A stretch of 64,000 nucleotides of DNA from Lachnospiraceae bacterium UBA7086 (GTDB lineage Bacteria; Bacillota; Clostridia; Lachnospirales; Lachnospiraceae), in the NCBI GenBank assembly GCA_002492525.1, contig DKZA01000040.1, forward strand, positions 1 through 64,000. The letters are read 5' to 3'. Each line of letters begins with the position of its first letter. The stretch's first letter is position 1. Below, piece by piece: positions 17,837 to 25,918 of the stretch. The notes beneath the pieces were generated by a model, which saw only the letters and a list, made by a program, of their open reading frames with translations, did not search any database and was not told where the DNA came from. The position numbers and the translations under genes were made by a program.

Positions 17837-18976
17837 ATGGAAATTTATGTGGTAAAATCAGGAGATACCGTAGATTCTATTGCTGAGAGTTATGGAGTCG
17901 CGGTATCTTCTGTCATTTATAATAATCAGTTGTCCTACCCTTATCCTCTGGCAGTGGGGCAGGCGCTTCTAATATCTGCCGGAGAGCCTTCTGCGCCTTC
18001 CTATCCGGCATGGGTGAACGGTTATGCTTACCCGTTTATTCAGCAGGATGTCTTAAGTGAAACACTCCCTTATCTGTCATCCCTTTCTGTTTTTTCTTAT
18101 GGCTTTACTACGGATGGTGAATTGATTGCGCCGAGGCAGGATGATTCCTTTATGATAAACGCTGCGCTTATGGAAGGAGTACGTCCGGTTCTGACGCTGA
18201 CACCGCTTGGGCCTGACGGAAATTTCAATAATTATCTGATCACTTCTGTGGTGAATAACCAGGAGGCCAAGGATAATCTCCTGGCTAATCTTTTGGAAAC
18301 TGTCCAGGCAAAGAACTTTCAGGGTGTGGATATTGATTTTGAGTATATCCGCCCGGAAGACCGGATTCCTTTTGCTGATTTTGTGGCGGATGTCAGAAAT
18401 TATCTTTCGCCTTACGGCTACCATGTCTCGGTGGCTCTGGCGCCTAAGGTCTCCGATACGCAGGCGGGTCTTCTTTATGAGGGAAAGGATTACCGCCTTC
18501 TGGGGGAGGCGGCCGACAGTGTTCTGCTTATGACCTATGAGTGGGGTTATACCTATGGTCCACCCATGGCGGTAGCTCCCGTGAATAAAGTCCGGCAGGT
18601 GGTGGAATATGCCGTCACACGTATAGAGCCCTCCAAGATTGATCTGGGAATCCCCAATTATGGTTATGATTGGACACTGCCCTTTGTCCAGGGAACTTCC
18701 CGGGCAACCACTGTCAGTAATCAGCAGGCTGTGCAGATTGCCATAGAGGCAGGCGTTCCTATTCAGTTTGATGAAGTGGCCATGTCGCCCTATTTCCGGT
18801 ATGAAAAGAACGGGCAGCAGCATGAGGTATGGTTTGAAGATGTGAGAAGTTATCGGGAAAAATTTTCTCTTTTGCCGGCATATGGCCTGCGTGGGATGGG
18901 TTACTGGCAGATTATGCGGTTCTTTCGTCCAAACTGGCTGTTGTTAGAGGATACTTTTCAGATTCAGAAACCGTAA
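17837..18976 (+). CDS. LysM-GH18 spore cortex-lytic type enzyme (SleL/YaaH-like)
   Basis: Protein of 379 residues with one N-terminal LysM domain (about 2-46, YVVKSGDTVDSIAESYGV) and a GH18 barrel (about 60-370). The GH18 motif DIDFE gives catalytic Glu169 (GVDIDFEY). The pattern matches SleL/YaaH N-acetylglucosaminidases that act on cortex muramic-lactam peptidoglycan during germination. No signal peptide is present, as usual for spore-coat proteins. CATAGAATA at 17803-17811 resembles a mother-cell sigma (E/K) -10 box, but no matching -35 element was found. The ribosome-binding site is weak (GGGA). Confidence 0.85.
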   Translation: MEIYVVKSGDTVDSIAESYGVAVSSVIYNNQLSYPYPLAVGQALLISAGEPSAPSYPAWVNGYAYPFIQQDVLSETLPYLSSLSVFSYGFTTDGELIAPRQDDSFMINAALMEGVRPVLTLTPLGPDGNFNNYLITSVVNNQEAKDNLLANLLETVQAKNFQGVDIDFEYIRPEDRIPFADFVADVRNYLSPYGYHVSVALAPKVSDTQAGLLYEGKDYRLLGEAADSVLLMTYEWGYTYGPPMAVAPVNKVRQVVEYAVTRIEPSKIDLGIPNYGYDWTLPFVQGTSRATTVSNQQAVQIAIEAGVPIQFDEVAMSPYFRYEKNGQQHEVWFEDVRSYREKFSLLPAYGLRGMGYWQIMRFFRPNWLLLEDTFQIQKP

Positions 18977-18994
18977 CAGTAGTTGAAGTCAAGA

Positions 18995-20287
18995 TTATGA
19001 AAACTTTGCAAATAAGATAATCCGGAATCTGTTATTCTCACAGTAGCAGTCAATATTTCCATTTAGTTTGTCACAGAAAGCCTGTACGCTCCGCATACCC
19101 AGGCCGTGGCCCTTGCCTTTCCTGCTTTTGGGAAGTCCTGTGATGGAGTCAAAAGTAACTTCTTCCTCACATTCGTTTTCGATATCTGTCAGAAGATATT
19201 CTTTTGTACAGTGTATTTTTGCATCAATATATTTCTTAGACGGGTCTGCACTTTTTAAGGAGATGACTGCATTTTCTAATAGATTGGCAAGGATCATGGC
19301 AAATTCATATTCGTTGACCGGAATCTGCCGGGGTACGATGACGTCCAGGTGTAAAGTAATCTGAAAGGACTGTGCCTGTTCGGCTATTTTCATGAGGATT
19401 GTATTGATGACCAGATTTTCACAATATCTGTTAACTTTATTTTCATTTACCACTTCATTGATATGGCCGGTTATGCTTCGGATTTCATCATATTCTCCCT
19501 GATTTAACAGAGCATCTATCATCATGGAGTAATGCCGCATATCATGGCGTAATATCTGCAGATTCTGTTCTGACTGTTCTACCAGATAGTTCTGGCTTTC
19601 CAGGCCTTTGATATAGGATTCAAACATGACATTTTTCCAATATTCCTCGACCTGTTTGGTTTCGCTGTCCAGATAGCGCAGTACTACCACATAAGATACA
19701 AGCATTGTGATCATTAAAAATATGCTGACAAGAATATTTTGGGGAATTTCATAAAGGGTATGAGGGAAGAAAGCAAGGCAGGAAAAGCTGCAAAAAAAGA
19801 AAACGGGAATCAGGCATAGTTCCCAACGGCTTTTCCCAAGTCCCTGCTCGCAAAATTTATGGAATATGGTTCCGATTTTCCAGACAAGAACCAGCAGTAT
19901 AGCAAGATGCATCAGGAGATTTCCAACGATGGCCAGATAAATGCTTCCGGTCAATATATAGAGAATGGAGGCTGTAATGCTTCCTACGATTACATAGTTG
20001 GAAGCACTGAGACTGATGAACAATACCCGGCTGTCTCTTTTGCGGGAGATGCATAGCCCGGTAGACTGCGCGATGATAATCTGGATTATGGTTGTAAAGA
20101 AGTAGAACAGACCACTTTCTGAAAATACGTTCAGCTTAAAGTAGTCCAGAAGATTCATCAGGCAGCAGGAAAGAAAGCAAATACCGATAGTCTTCTTCTT
20201 AGAATAGCGATGTATCAAAAACAGATAAATAAATACCAAAAAAAATATATGGCTTAACGTATATGATATATTTTTCACATAAATCAT
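18995..20287 (-). CDS. GHKL-type sensor histidine kinase (AgrC-like)
   Basis: Membrane kinase of about 430 residues. The N-terminal 200 residues hold about six helices with no recognisable sensor domain. The H box is LRHDMRHYSMM, typical of the AgrC/HPK10 class, and the C-terminus has a GHKL ATPase (FAMILANLLENAV; KGHGLGMRSV). The ATG at 20287 has AGGTGAG a few bases upstream; an in-frame GTG at 20296 overlaps that site and is less likely. It follows the LytTR regulator gene closely. No agrB or agrD peptide gene is nearby, so the ligand is unknown. Confidence 0.88.
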   Translation of the reverse strand: MIYVKNISYTLSHIFFLVFIYLFLIHRYSKKKTIGICFLSCCLMNLLDYFKLNVFSESGLFYFFTTIIQIIIAQSTGLCISRKRDSRVLFISLSASNYVIVGSITASILYILTGSIYLAIVGNLLMHLAILLVLVWKIGTIFHKFCEQGLGKSRWELCLIPVFFFCSFSCLAFFPHTLYEIPQNILVSIFLMITMLVSYVVVLRYLDSETKQVEEYWKNVMFESYIKGLESQNYLVEQSEQNLQILRHDMRHYSMMIDALLNQGEYDEIRSITGHINEVVNENKVNRYCENLVINTILMKIAEQAQSFQITLHLDVIVPRQIPVNEYEFAMILANLLENAVISLKSADPSKKYIDAKIHCTKEYLLTDIENECEEEVTFDSITGLPKSRKGKGHGLGMRSVQAFCDKLNGNIDCYCENNRFRIILFAKFS

Positions 20288-20296
20288 TTTGCTCAC

Positions 20297-21031
20297 CTAC
20301 TTGTATTTTCCGGAAACAAAGAGCAGATATTCCCGTTTGACTCTGGCAGCTTTTGCCCTGCTGACAGGGAGCCGTTTGCCGGATTCCATAATTACGCTGT
20401 CCGGGGTCATCTGCTTTACATAATCAAGATTGACAAGATAGGATTTATGAGTCTGTAAGAAATTCTTTCTCTTGCCAGCTTCCCGGGTTTCTTCTTCAAA
20501 AGATTTTCTGATAAAGAGGCTTTTTATGACTTCGCCGTTGGACAGATGTACTTCTTGTTTTCTGTTGACATTTTCGATATATTCTATTTTGGAATATGGT
20601 GTCTGCAATAATCCGTTTTTGGTCTTGAGCAGATACATGGATTCGGTTTTGACCTGCGTGTAAGACAGGGCGTAATCCAGTGCCTCAAAAAGTTTGTACT
20701 CATCTACGGGCTTTAAAAGATATCTTACGGCATGTACGCCGTAGGCATCCAGTGCGTAATCATCGGAAGCGGTGATATAGATAATGACATTTTCGTTACC
20801 GGATGTTCTGATCAAATTGCCAAGGTCAATACCTGTCTGGCGCGGCATCAGCATGTCCAGGATATAAATATCTGTCAGTTTGCCTTCTGATATTTTCTGA
20901 TAAAGTCTGGATGGGTCAGAGAACTTTTCCAGTTCAAAATCTTTGTCCGGATTCAGTGACTTATATTTTAACAACAATTTTTCTATTTTGAGTAAATCCA
21001 TAATACTGTCGTCACAAATCGTTATTTTCAT
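20297..21031 (-). CDS. LytTR-family response regulator (AgrA-like)
   Basis: Regulator of 244 residues. The receiver has acidic DD at 7-8 and phospho-acceptor Asp59 in IYILDMLMP. The C-terminal LytTR domain includes IEYIENVNRKQEVHLSNG and the end motif FLQTHKSYLVNLDYVKQM. The start at 21031 is chosen because the receiver begins there and GGAGG precedes it; the longer open frame has no similarity. Its divergent neighbour is a lipoprotein gene, and the shared intergenic region contains two 9-mers fitting the LytTR binding pattern. Confidence 0.92.
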   Translation of the reverse strand: MKITICDDSIMDLLKIEKLLLKYKSLNPDKDFELEKFSDPSRLYQKISEGKLTDIYILDMLMPRQTGIDLGNLIRTSGNENVIIYITASDDYALDAYGVHAVRYLLKPVDEYKLFEALDYALSYTQVKTESMYLLKTKNGLLQTPYSKIEYIENVNRKQEVHLSNGEVIKSLFIRKSFEEETREAGKRKNFLQTHKSYLVNLDYVKQMTPDSVIMESGKRLPVSRAKAARVKREYLLFVSGKYK

Positions 21032-21090
21032 ATAACAATATTTCCTCCACGGTCCCGAAGTAAAGATAAACAAAATATTATTAAAATTAT

Positions 21091-21136
21091 ACCGTTCGTA
21101 AGATGATTTATCAACCGATTCAAACCGAAAGTTTAT
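21091..21136. promoter_or_regulatory. Two LytTR-like 9-mers in the divergent intergenic region
   Basis: ACCGTTCGT (21091-21099) and AAAGTTTAT (21128-21136) both fit the LytTR half-site pattern [TA][AC][CA]GTTN[AG][TG]. Their start-to-start distance of 37 bases is longer than the usual 21-22. On the other strand CGGTT occurs twice about 10 bases apart between them. Confidence 0.35.
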
Positions 21137-21179
21137 AGCAGATTGCGAAGAATTAACAGTAAAATGCGAAAAAAAGAAA

Positions 21180-21208
21180 TTGACGTCAAAATACCCAGAA
21201 GATAGAAT
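21180..21208 (+). promoter_or_regulatory. Promoter of the lipoprotein gene at 21266
   Basis: TTGACG (21180-21185) and TAGAAT (21203-21208) are separated by 17 bases. The LytTR-like 9-mers lie directly upstream, in a position suited to activation. Confidence 0.6.
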
Positions 21209-21265
21209 AAGTAGAAATGTAGCAATTTGTGTCACTTTAAATTAGGGATTATCAGGAGGAAGATT

Positions 21266-21763
21266 ATGAAACGGTGGAAATTAATACTGGCAGCGGGAAT
21301 TTTGGTTCTTGCCTGCGTGGGATGCGGCGGACAAGAGGCAAAACCCGAGGAGCAATCGGACAATTTTTCCGCGGTAGATATACAGCCGGTAGGTGTGCCG
21401 ACAGTCGAAGAAGTAGAAGAGAAGAATGATAATTATGAAGCTTTGGAGGAAAAGCAAGACAGCGGCGAAGTGGAAGAATTTGCCAGACAGGTTAAAGAGG
21501 CTGTAGCTGCTAAGAACATGGAGGCTCTTGCAGATTTGTGTTTTTATCCGCTCGCGGTAAATGATGAAGTTATTGACAGCAAAGAAGCTTTTATTGCTCT
21601 GGAAAGTGATGTTATTTTTACAGAGGAAAGATGTGCGGTGATTGAGACGGTAGATGTGACAACGCTGGAAGAAACAATGGCGGGTGTTATCATGGGAGAC
21701 GCCACCCCGAATATTATCTTTAATTCCATAGATGGCAAATTGGGCATAACGGGAATTAATTAA
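21266..21763 (+). CDS. Small lipoprotein, function unknown
   Basis: Secreted lipoprotein of 165 residues. The signal peptide (MKRWKLILAAGILVLACVGC) contains the lipobox VLAC. After an acidic linker (about 45-70) comes a domain of about 95 residues (EEFARQVKEAVAAKNMEALADLCFYPL), resembling small NTF2-like folds; this is a weak inference. The start at 21266 has AGGAGGA six bases upstream and begins the signal peptide. It is transcribed divergently from the AgrA-like regulator gene and could be part of that system's regulon. Confidence 0.8.
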   Translation: MKRWKLILAAGILVLACVGCGGQEAKPEEQSDNFSAVDIQPVGVPTVEEVEEKNDNYEALEEKQDSGEVEEFARQVKEAVAAKNMEALADLCFYPLAVNDEVIDSKEAFIALESDVIFTEERCAVIETVDVTTLEETMAGVIMGDATPNIIFNSIDGKLGITGIN

Positions 21764-21771
21764 TAGAACAG

Positions 21772-21810
21772 AAAGCAGGAGGTACGGATTTGGTACATTC
21801 CTGCTTTTTT
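21772..21810 (+). terminator. Rho-independent terminator after the lipoprotein gene
   Basis: AAAGCAGGA (21772-21780) pairs with TCCTGCTTT (21799-21807) and continues into a run of T to 21810. The stem sequence nearly repeats the terminator at 8552. Confidence 0.8.
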
Positions 21811-21825
21811 AATTGAAAATTATTC

Positions 21826-21848
21826 GCCTATATCCGGGATTGCAAAGC
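21826..21848 (+). repeat. Diverged copy of the dispersed repeat seen at 33831
   Basis: This stretch begins TTCGCCTATATCCGGG and with its flanks matches the repeat unit near 33934 at about 22 of 28 positions. It lies between the terminator and the promoter of the surface-protein gene. Confidence 0.45.
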
Positions 21849-21860
21849 AATACTTTGATG

Positions 21861-21890
21861 TTGAACCCTTGTTTTTGCCTATGTTATAAT
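21861..21890 (+). promoter_or_regulatory. Promoter of the surface-protein gene
   Basis: TTGAAC (21861-21866) is followed after 18 bases by TATAAT (21885-21890), with the extended -10 TGT just before it. The gene starts 61 bases downstream of the -10 box. Confidence 0.7.
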
Positions 21891-21950
21891 GAGATACCGT
21901 TATCATTACGAAAGAGTAGTTTCCCAGCTATCAAAGAAACGAGGTAGAAG

Positions 21951-24164
21951 ATGAGAAAGAGAACGATATACCGTTTGGGCGTATATATTTTGACGGCGCA
22001 GATGATATGTTCAAATAGTCTGCCATGTTATGCATCGGAGATCGGTTCAGGTGCGTATCCGGCAGCAGGCACAGTGACGGAACAGCCGCCGGCATCGGCA
22101 ATAACATCGGTCAATGTCTCGCCCGGAACAATGATTGTGTCTAAGAATTCTTCCTATGCTTTTGTGGCTTCTGTGACCGGGCGAAATAATTATAGTAATG
22201 AAGTAACCTGGAGTGTCAGTGGACAGACGAGCCAGAATACTTATATAGATGGCAACGGTATCCTGCATGTAGGTTCGGATGAGGTGTCTTCTTCTCTGAT
22301 TGTGAAAGCGGTCTCGAAGCAGGACGGCAGCTATAGTGCCACAGCGTTGGCGACCGTGCAGACATCCAGTTATTCTATTCAGGTAAAGGCTTCACCGGAT
22401 AACGGTGGTACGGTAAGCGGGGGCGGTACTGTTAAAGAAGGCGGTTATGCTGTGATTACGGCCATACCCAATAATGGCTATACGTTTGAAGGCTGGCTGT
22501 TAAATAATAATAAAGTTTCTTCAGATTCCCAATATACAGTGGGAAATATACATAGCGATGGGGTATATATAGCTGATTTTAAGGCCGTCGAGTGCAGGAT
22601 TAATGTGAATGTCAATAACAATAATGCCGGTACCGCCACCGAGAGCAAAACCGTAAGATATGGGGAAAACGTCACGCTGGAAGCGTGGGCAAAAGATGGC
22701 TATCAGTTTGATGGGTGGATGGAAAACGGAGTAACCGTAAGTACAGACAGCAGATTACAGTTGGATCATATTACCGGTTCCAGGAATCTGACGGCGATGT
22801 TTTCCCAGAATAAATACAGTCTTTCTCTTACCGGATGGCCGGCTTCTACAGGAACGGTATCCGGACAGGGAACTTATGATAGAGGAAGCGACATTAAGAT
22901 CAAGGCGGTTCCCATAAGTGGTTATCGGTTTGTGTCATGGTCTGAGAATGGGAATATTATCAGTAACGATGCGGAATATACCATAAATGGTATATCGAGA
23001 GATATGTTCCTTCTGGCAACTTTTGACAAGGCAAAGACCTATTCCATAACGGCGCAGGTATCTTCTCCCAACGGGAAGATTGTGCCGGAAGGAAAGAGTG
23101 TTGTTTCGGAAGGGTCAGAGATATCCTATGTGGTCATACCTCAGGAAGGATACGCTGTCAATACCGTGTATATAGACGGGAAAGCGATGGGTGCTATATC
23201 TTCTTACAGTTTTTCTGATGTAAAAGGAAATCATACGATATCGGCGGACTTCGTGGCAAATCCGGGACAGGAGAACGACGCTGCAAAGACAGAAGAAAAG
23301 GAAGACGGAAAGGATAAGATAAATAAGGAGGACGATAAGGTCACATCGGATGAGAAGGAGGAAGATACACAGACAGAGGAAACGGATGAACTTACCGGTA
23401 CTTTGGGGCGTCTTGGCGTTTCCGTACAGGAGGCGGAGAGGATGATTGAGGAACACCAGGATGCGGAATTGCTGATGGGTGTTATGGAGACTGGCGATTT
23501 GAAAGTCGAGGTTTACAATGATTTTATAGGCGCCATGGGGGAAGCCTCCGGCAGCAGCCTTGAAGAAGTTGCCGGTGTTAAGAGCCTTAAGGCGATGGTA
23601 GACGACCTTTTGACCAAAGAAGAAAAGATAGAAATGTTACAGGGAAAAGACTCTGTTCTTATCACGCTTTCCATAGCCAATACTGATGGGAAAGAATTGC
23701 AGTCAACAGTAGAGTTTTTGGAAGAGAATAAACTCCCCGGAATAACAATCGGGCATTATTTTGATCTGTGGCTCAGCAAATCGGTGAATAACGAGGAGCA
23801 GTATATTCGGGAACTTTCGCAGGAATTGAAGATACGGATTAATATTCCCGAGGATTTAAAGGGAGATAACCGGGAGTTTTATATTCTGAGACGGTATACG
23901 AAGGAGGATGGCACACAGGATTTTGCCCAGCTTTTGGATGAGGACGACGACCCGAATACCATCACCTTTTCCACGGACAAAATTTCTCCGTGCGCAATTG
24001 CCTATATTGACTGGTCTTCGCAGAAAACAGAAGATAAGGATGTTACGGATGACACCGTCAAGGATAATGGCGTGGTATATGTGGTCGCTATCATGGCGGT
24101 TGCCATTGCTGCGGTGACCACGTTCTTTCTGCTATGGTATTTAAGCAGGAAGAAAAAGCGCTGA
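21951..24164 (+). CDS. Membrane-anchored surface protein with InlB-type repeats
   Basis: Exported protein of 737 residues. A signal peptide (about 1-29) is followed by a bacterial Ig-like domain (about 45-140, ITSVNVSPGTMIV). Next come four divergent InlB B-repeats of about 70 residues, with signatures NGYTFEGWL, DGYQFDGWM, SGYRFVSWS and EGYAVNTVY. An acidic, Lys/Glu-rich linker lies near 435-480, then a helical and beta domain of unknown type (about 485-690). A C-terminal helix with basic tail (VAIMAVAIAAVTTFFLLWYL, then SRKKKR) anchors it in the membrane instead of a sortase motif. A role in adhesion or glycan contact is likely but unproven. GAGGTAGAAG precedes the start. Confidence 0.85.
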   Translation: MRKRTIYRLGVYILTAQMICSNSLPCYASEIGSGAYPAAGTVTEQPPASAITSVNVSPGTMIVSKNSSYAFVASVTGRNNYSNEVTWSVSGQTSQNTYIDGNGILHVGSDEVSSSLIVKAVSKQDGSYSATALATVQTSSYSIQVKASPDNGGTVSGGGTVKEGGYAVITAIPNNGYTFEGWLLNNNKVSSDSQYTVGNIHSDGVYIADFKAVECRINVNVNNNNAGTATESKTVRYGENVTLEAWAKDGYQFDGWMENGVTVSTDSRLQLDHITGSRNLTAMFSQNKYSLSLTGWPASTGTVSGQGTYDRGSDIKIKAVPISGYRFVSWSENGNIISNDAEYTINGISRDMFLLATFDKAKTYSITAQVSSPNGKIVPEGKSVVSEGSEISYVVIPQEGYAVNTVYIDGKAMGAISSYSFSDVKGNHTISADFVANPGQENDAAKTEEKEDGKDKINKEDDKVTSDEKEEDTQTEETDELTGTLGRLGVSVQEAERMIEEHQDAELLMGVMETGDLKVEVYNDFIGAMGEASGSSLEEVAGVKSLKAMVDDLLTKEEKIEMLQGKDSVLITLSIANTDGKELQSTVEFLEENKLPGITIGHYFDLWLSKSVNNEEQYIRELSQELKIRINIPEDLKGDNREFYILRRYTKEDGTQDFAQLLDEDDDPNTITFSTDKISPCAIAYIDWSSQKTEDKDVTDDTVKDNGVVYVVAIMAVAIAAVTTFFLLWYLSRKKKR

Positions 24165-24205
24165 GAAAGAGTATGCTTTGAGTGGATAGGTAAATAGGAA
24201 TCAAT

Positions 24206-24280
24206 AAAATACAATCATTGATACTAAATTAGTTGACAATTATAAAATAATTGTTATAATAGTATCAATGATTGTATTTT
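24206..24280 (+). promoter_or_regulatory. Toxin-antitoxin promoter inside nested perfect inverted repeats
   Basis: The promoter has TTGACA (24233-24238), a 16-base spacer and TATAAT (24255-24260). It is enclosed by a perfect 21-base inverted repeat: left arm 24206-24226 (contains CAATCATTGATACTA) and right arm 24260-24280 (contains TAGTATCAATGATTG). Inside is a second perfect repeat, ACAATTAT (24236-24243) and ATAATTGT (24247-24254). The -10 box overlaps the right outer arm, so a dimeric repressor bound there would block initiation. Autoregulation by the downstream antitoxin is the simplest reading. Confidence 0.85.
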
Positions 24281-24308
24281 TGCTTTGCGGTATAGGAGAT
24301 TTTTCGCC

Positions 24309-24338
24309 TATCCGAGGCCGTGAAGCAAATTTACTTTT
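24309..24338 (+). repeat. Deleted copy of the dispersed repeat in the toxin leader
   Basis: TATCCGAGGC (24309-24318) and GAAGCAAATTTACTTTT (24322-24338) are identical to the two ends of the 60-bp repeat unit at 33831-34003 (17 of 17 bases at 33982-33998), with the middle hairpin missing. It lies in the untranslated leader of the toxin. Confidence 0.6.
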
Positions 24339-24366
24339 TACAAAAGAGGAGAGAGGAGGTGGTAAT

Positions 24367-24795
24367 ATGGCGGAATATCATCGTACTCAAGAAGAGGTAC
24401 AACAATTTTTGAATCACATGAAATCCTTGATTCCGAAAAAAGATAAAGTTATAATTAATGTCCGGCCATGGAAGGGTCATAGAGTAAATAAGACACAGGC
24501 CTATATGGCAGAGACAGGAATCAGACTGGAAGATATACTGAATGTTCTTTCTGAGTTACAGGTTTGTCATTACAGTTATACTGCAGATGACCGAAACAAC
24601 AATTTTAAAGGTCAGCAGGTTTGGATATTTGGATTACGTAAAAATATGATAGATAGGGATGAGGATTTATATATTAAATTGAAAATCCTTACTACAGATG
24701 ATGATACTTTATTGATTATGTCATTTCATCCTGAGAATCCCGGATGCGATGGACAAATGCTTAAATTTCCGTTTAAAAATATCAAGGAAATATAA
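24367..24795 (+). CDS. MqsR-like type II toxin
   Basis: Small protein of 142 residues, first gene of a two-gene module. The region from about 45 to 135 resembles the MqsR mRNA interferase fold: an N-terminal helix with basic residues (RVNKTQAYMAETGI), a second helix (LEDILNVLSEL), then strands ending YIKLKILTTDDDTLLIMSFHPEN, which corresponds to the MqsR end (YLKITVIHDVLIVSFK). MqsR cleaves mRNA, so this protein would slow translation when free. GGAGGTGG ahead of ATG 24367 fixes the start. The next gene carries an MqsA-like zinc finger, which supports the pairing. Catalytic residues were not mapped with certainty. Confidence 0.72.
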   Translation: MAEYHRTQEEVQQFLNHMKSLIPKKDKVIINVRPWKGHRVNKTQAYMAETGIRLEDILNVLSELQVCHYSYTADDRNNNFKGQQVWIFGLRKNMIDRDEDLYIKLKILTTDDDTLLIMSFHPENPGCDGQMLKFPFKNIKEI

Positions 24796-24810
24796 AATTG
24801 AAAATTACAT

Positions 24811-24847
24811 ATATTCATTTGGTGGATTATATCTGCCAAATGAATAT
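24811..24847 (+). other. Hairpin between toxin and antitoxin genes
   Basis: ATATTCATTTGG (24811-24822) pairs perfectly with CCAAATGAATAT (24836-24847) around 13 bases. It lies in the 110-base gap between the two genes. It may protect or separate the two parts of the mRNA, or be a second operator. No T-run follows. Confidence 0.65.
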
Positions 24848-24905
24848 AAATGAAATACAAAATCTAAAATAATATATTTATAGAAAAGAAGAAAGGAGCG
24901 GTAGC

Positions 24906-25916
24906 ATGAGAGAAAAAATATGCTATGAATGTGGCACAAAAGATGCATATGAAATAAGAGAGACAATTAGAGAATATGAAGGCGATGGCTATCATTTTGA
25001 ATTGTTGGTAAAGGTGCCTTTTTGTACAAAATGCGGCGCTCCCATATATGATCAGGAATTAGAGGAAGAGATAGCACAAAAGGCAAATATAAAAATACGC
25101 GAACAGCGTGAAATTATTACGCATGAAGAAATTTTGGAGATTTTAGATTCCTATCATATCAGTCAAAAAATGCTAAGCAGGTTATTAGGTTGGGGAGATA
25201 TAACTCTTACAAGGTATATTAATGGAAATTATACGCCCAATATTGTGAATAGTAACAAGCTTAAAGAATTGAAAAATCCATATGTTTTCCAAATGTTAGT
25301 GGAAGGCTATGAGTGTGAACAGCCGGAACAAAATGAAGAAAAATGTTTAAAAAAGGCGGCTAACGGAGTGCTTCATGAACTAAATAAATTAAAAGAAACA
25401 CAGGGGAAAATATTTGATGTGGTTAATTGGTTTTTGGCGCATACTTCGGAAGAGGTACCGGTCACACATTTGGTATTGCAAAAGTTATTATATTTTGTCC
25501 AAAGCTGGAGTATGGCTATGTTAGGGGAACCGATATTTGGTGATAGCTGTCAGGCATGGGTCCATGGAGCGGTATATCCTGGGGTATATGATATTTTTAA
25601 AAGATTTAAATATAAACCGTTACCTAAAGTGGAAGAGGCATATGAGTTAAGTGAAGAAGAATTAATTATATTAAATGCGGTTAAAAAGTATTATTTTGAT
25701 GTATATAATGCGAAAGCGTTAGAAGAAATATGTCATCGGGAGACACCCTATATTGAGGCAAGAAGAGGATATGCGGATGGAGAGCCCTGTCACATCGTGA
25801 TTGACAAAGATCAAATCCGCATGTATTATGACTATCTTTCCCGAAAGTACAGTATAGGTTTGGATGATATGTCGAACATAAAAGTTTACTTGAATAATAT
25901 TTTAAGTTATTCATAA
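24906..25916 (+). CDS. Antitoxin with MqsA-like zinc finger, HTH and Panacea domain
   Basis: Protein of 336 residues with three parts. Residues 1-50 hold a zinc finger with Cys6, Cys9, Cys40 and Cys43 (CYEC and CTKC), as in MqsA/YgiT antitoxins. Residues about 65-130 form an HTH (EILEILDSYHISQKMLSRLLGWGDITLTRYINGNYTP). Residues about 165-320 are a Panacea (SocA/DUF4065) domain (FDVVNWFLAH, THLVLQKLLYFVQSWSMAM, DSCQAWVHGAVYPGVYDIFK). Panacea domains neutralise many unrelated toxins, and the HTH would bind the repeats at 24206-24280. GAAAGGAGCGG precedes the start. Its end nearly touches the convergent hemerythrin gene. The DNA is AT-rich compared with neighbours, as is common for transferred modules. 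Confidence 0.85.
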   Translation: MREKICYECGTKDAYEIRETIREYEGDGYHFELLVKVPFCTKCGAPIYDQELEEEIAQKANIKIREQREIITHEEILEILDSYHISQKMLSRLLGWGDITLTRYINGNYTPNIVNSNKLKELKNPYVFQMLVEGYECEQPEQNEEKCLKKAANGVLHELNKLKETQGKIFDVVNWFLAHTSEEVPVTHLVLQKLLYFVQSWSMAMLGEPIFGDSCQAWVHGAVYPGVYDIFKRFKYKPLPKVEEAYELSEEELIILNAVKKYYFDVYNAKALEEICHRETPYIEARRGYADGEPCHIVIDKDQIRMYYDYLSRKYSIGLDDMSNIKVYLNNILSYS

Positions 25917-25918
25917 AT

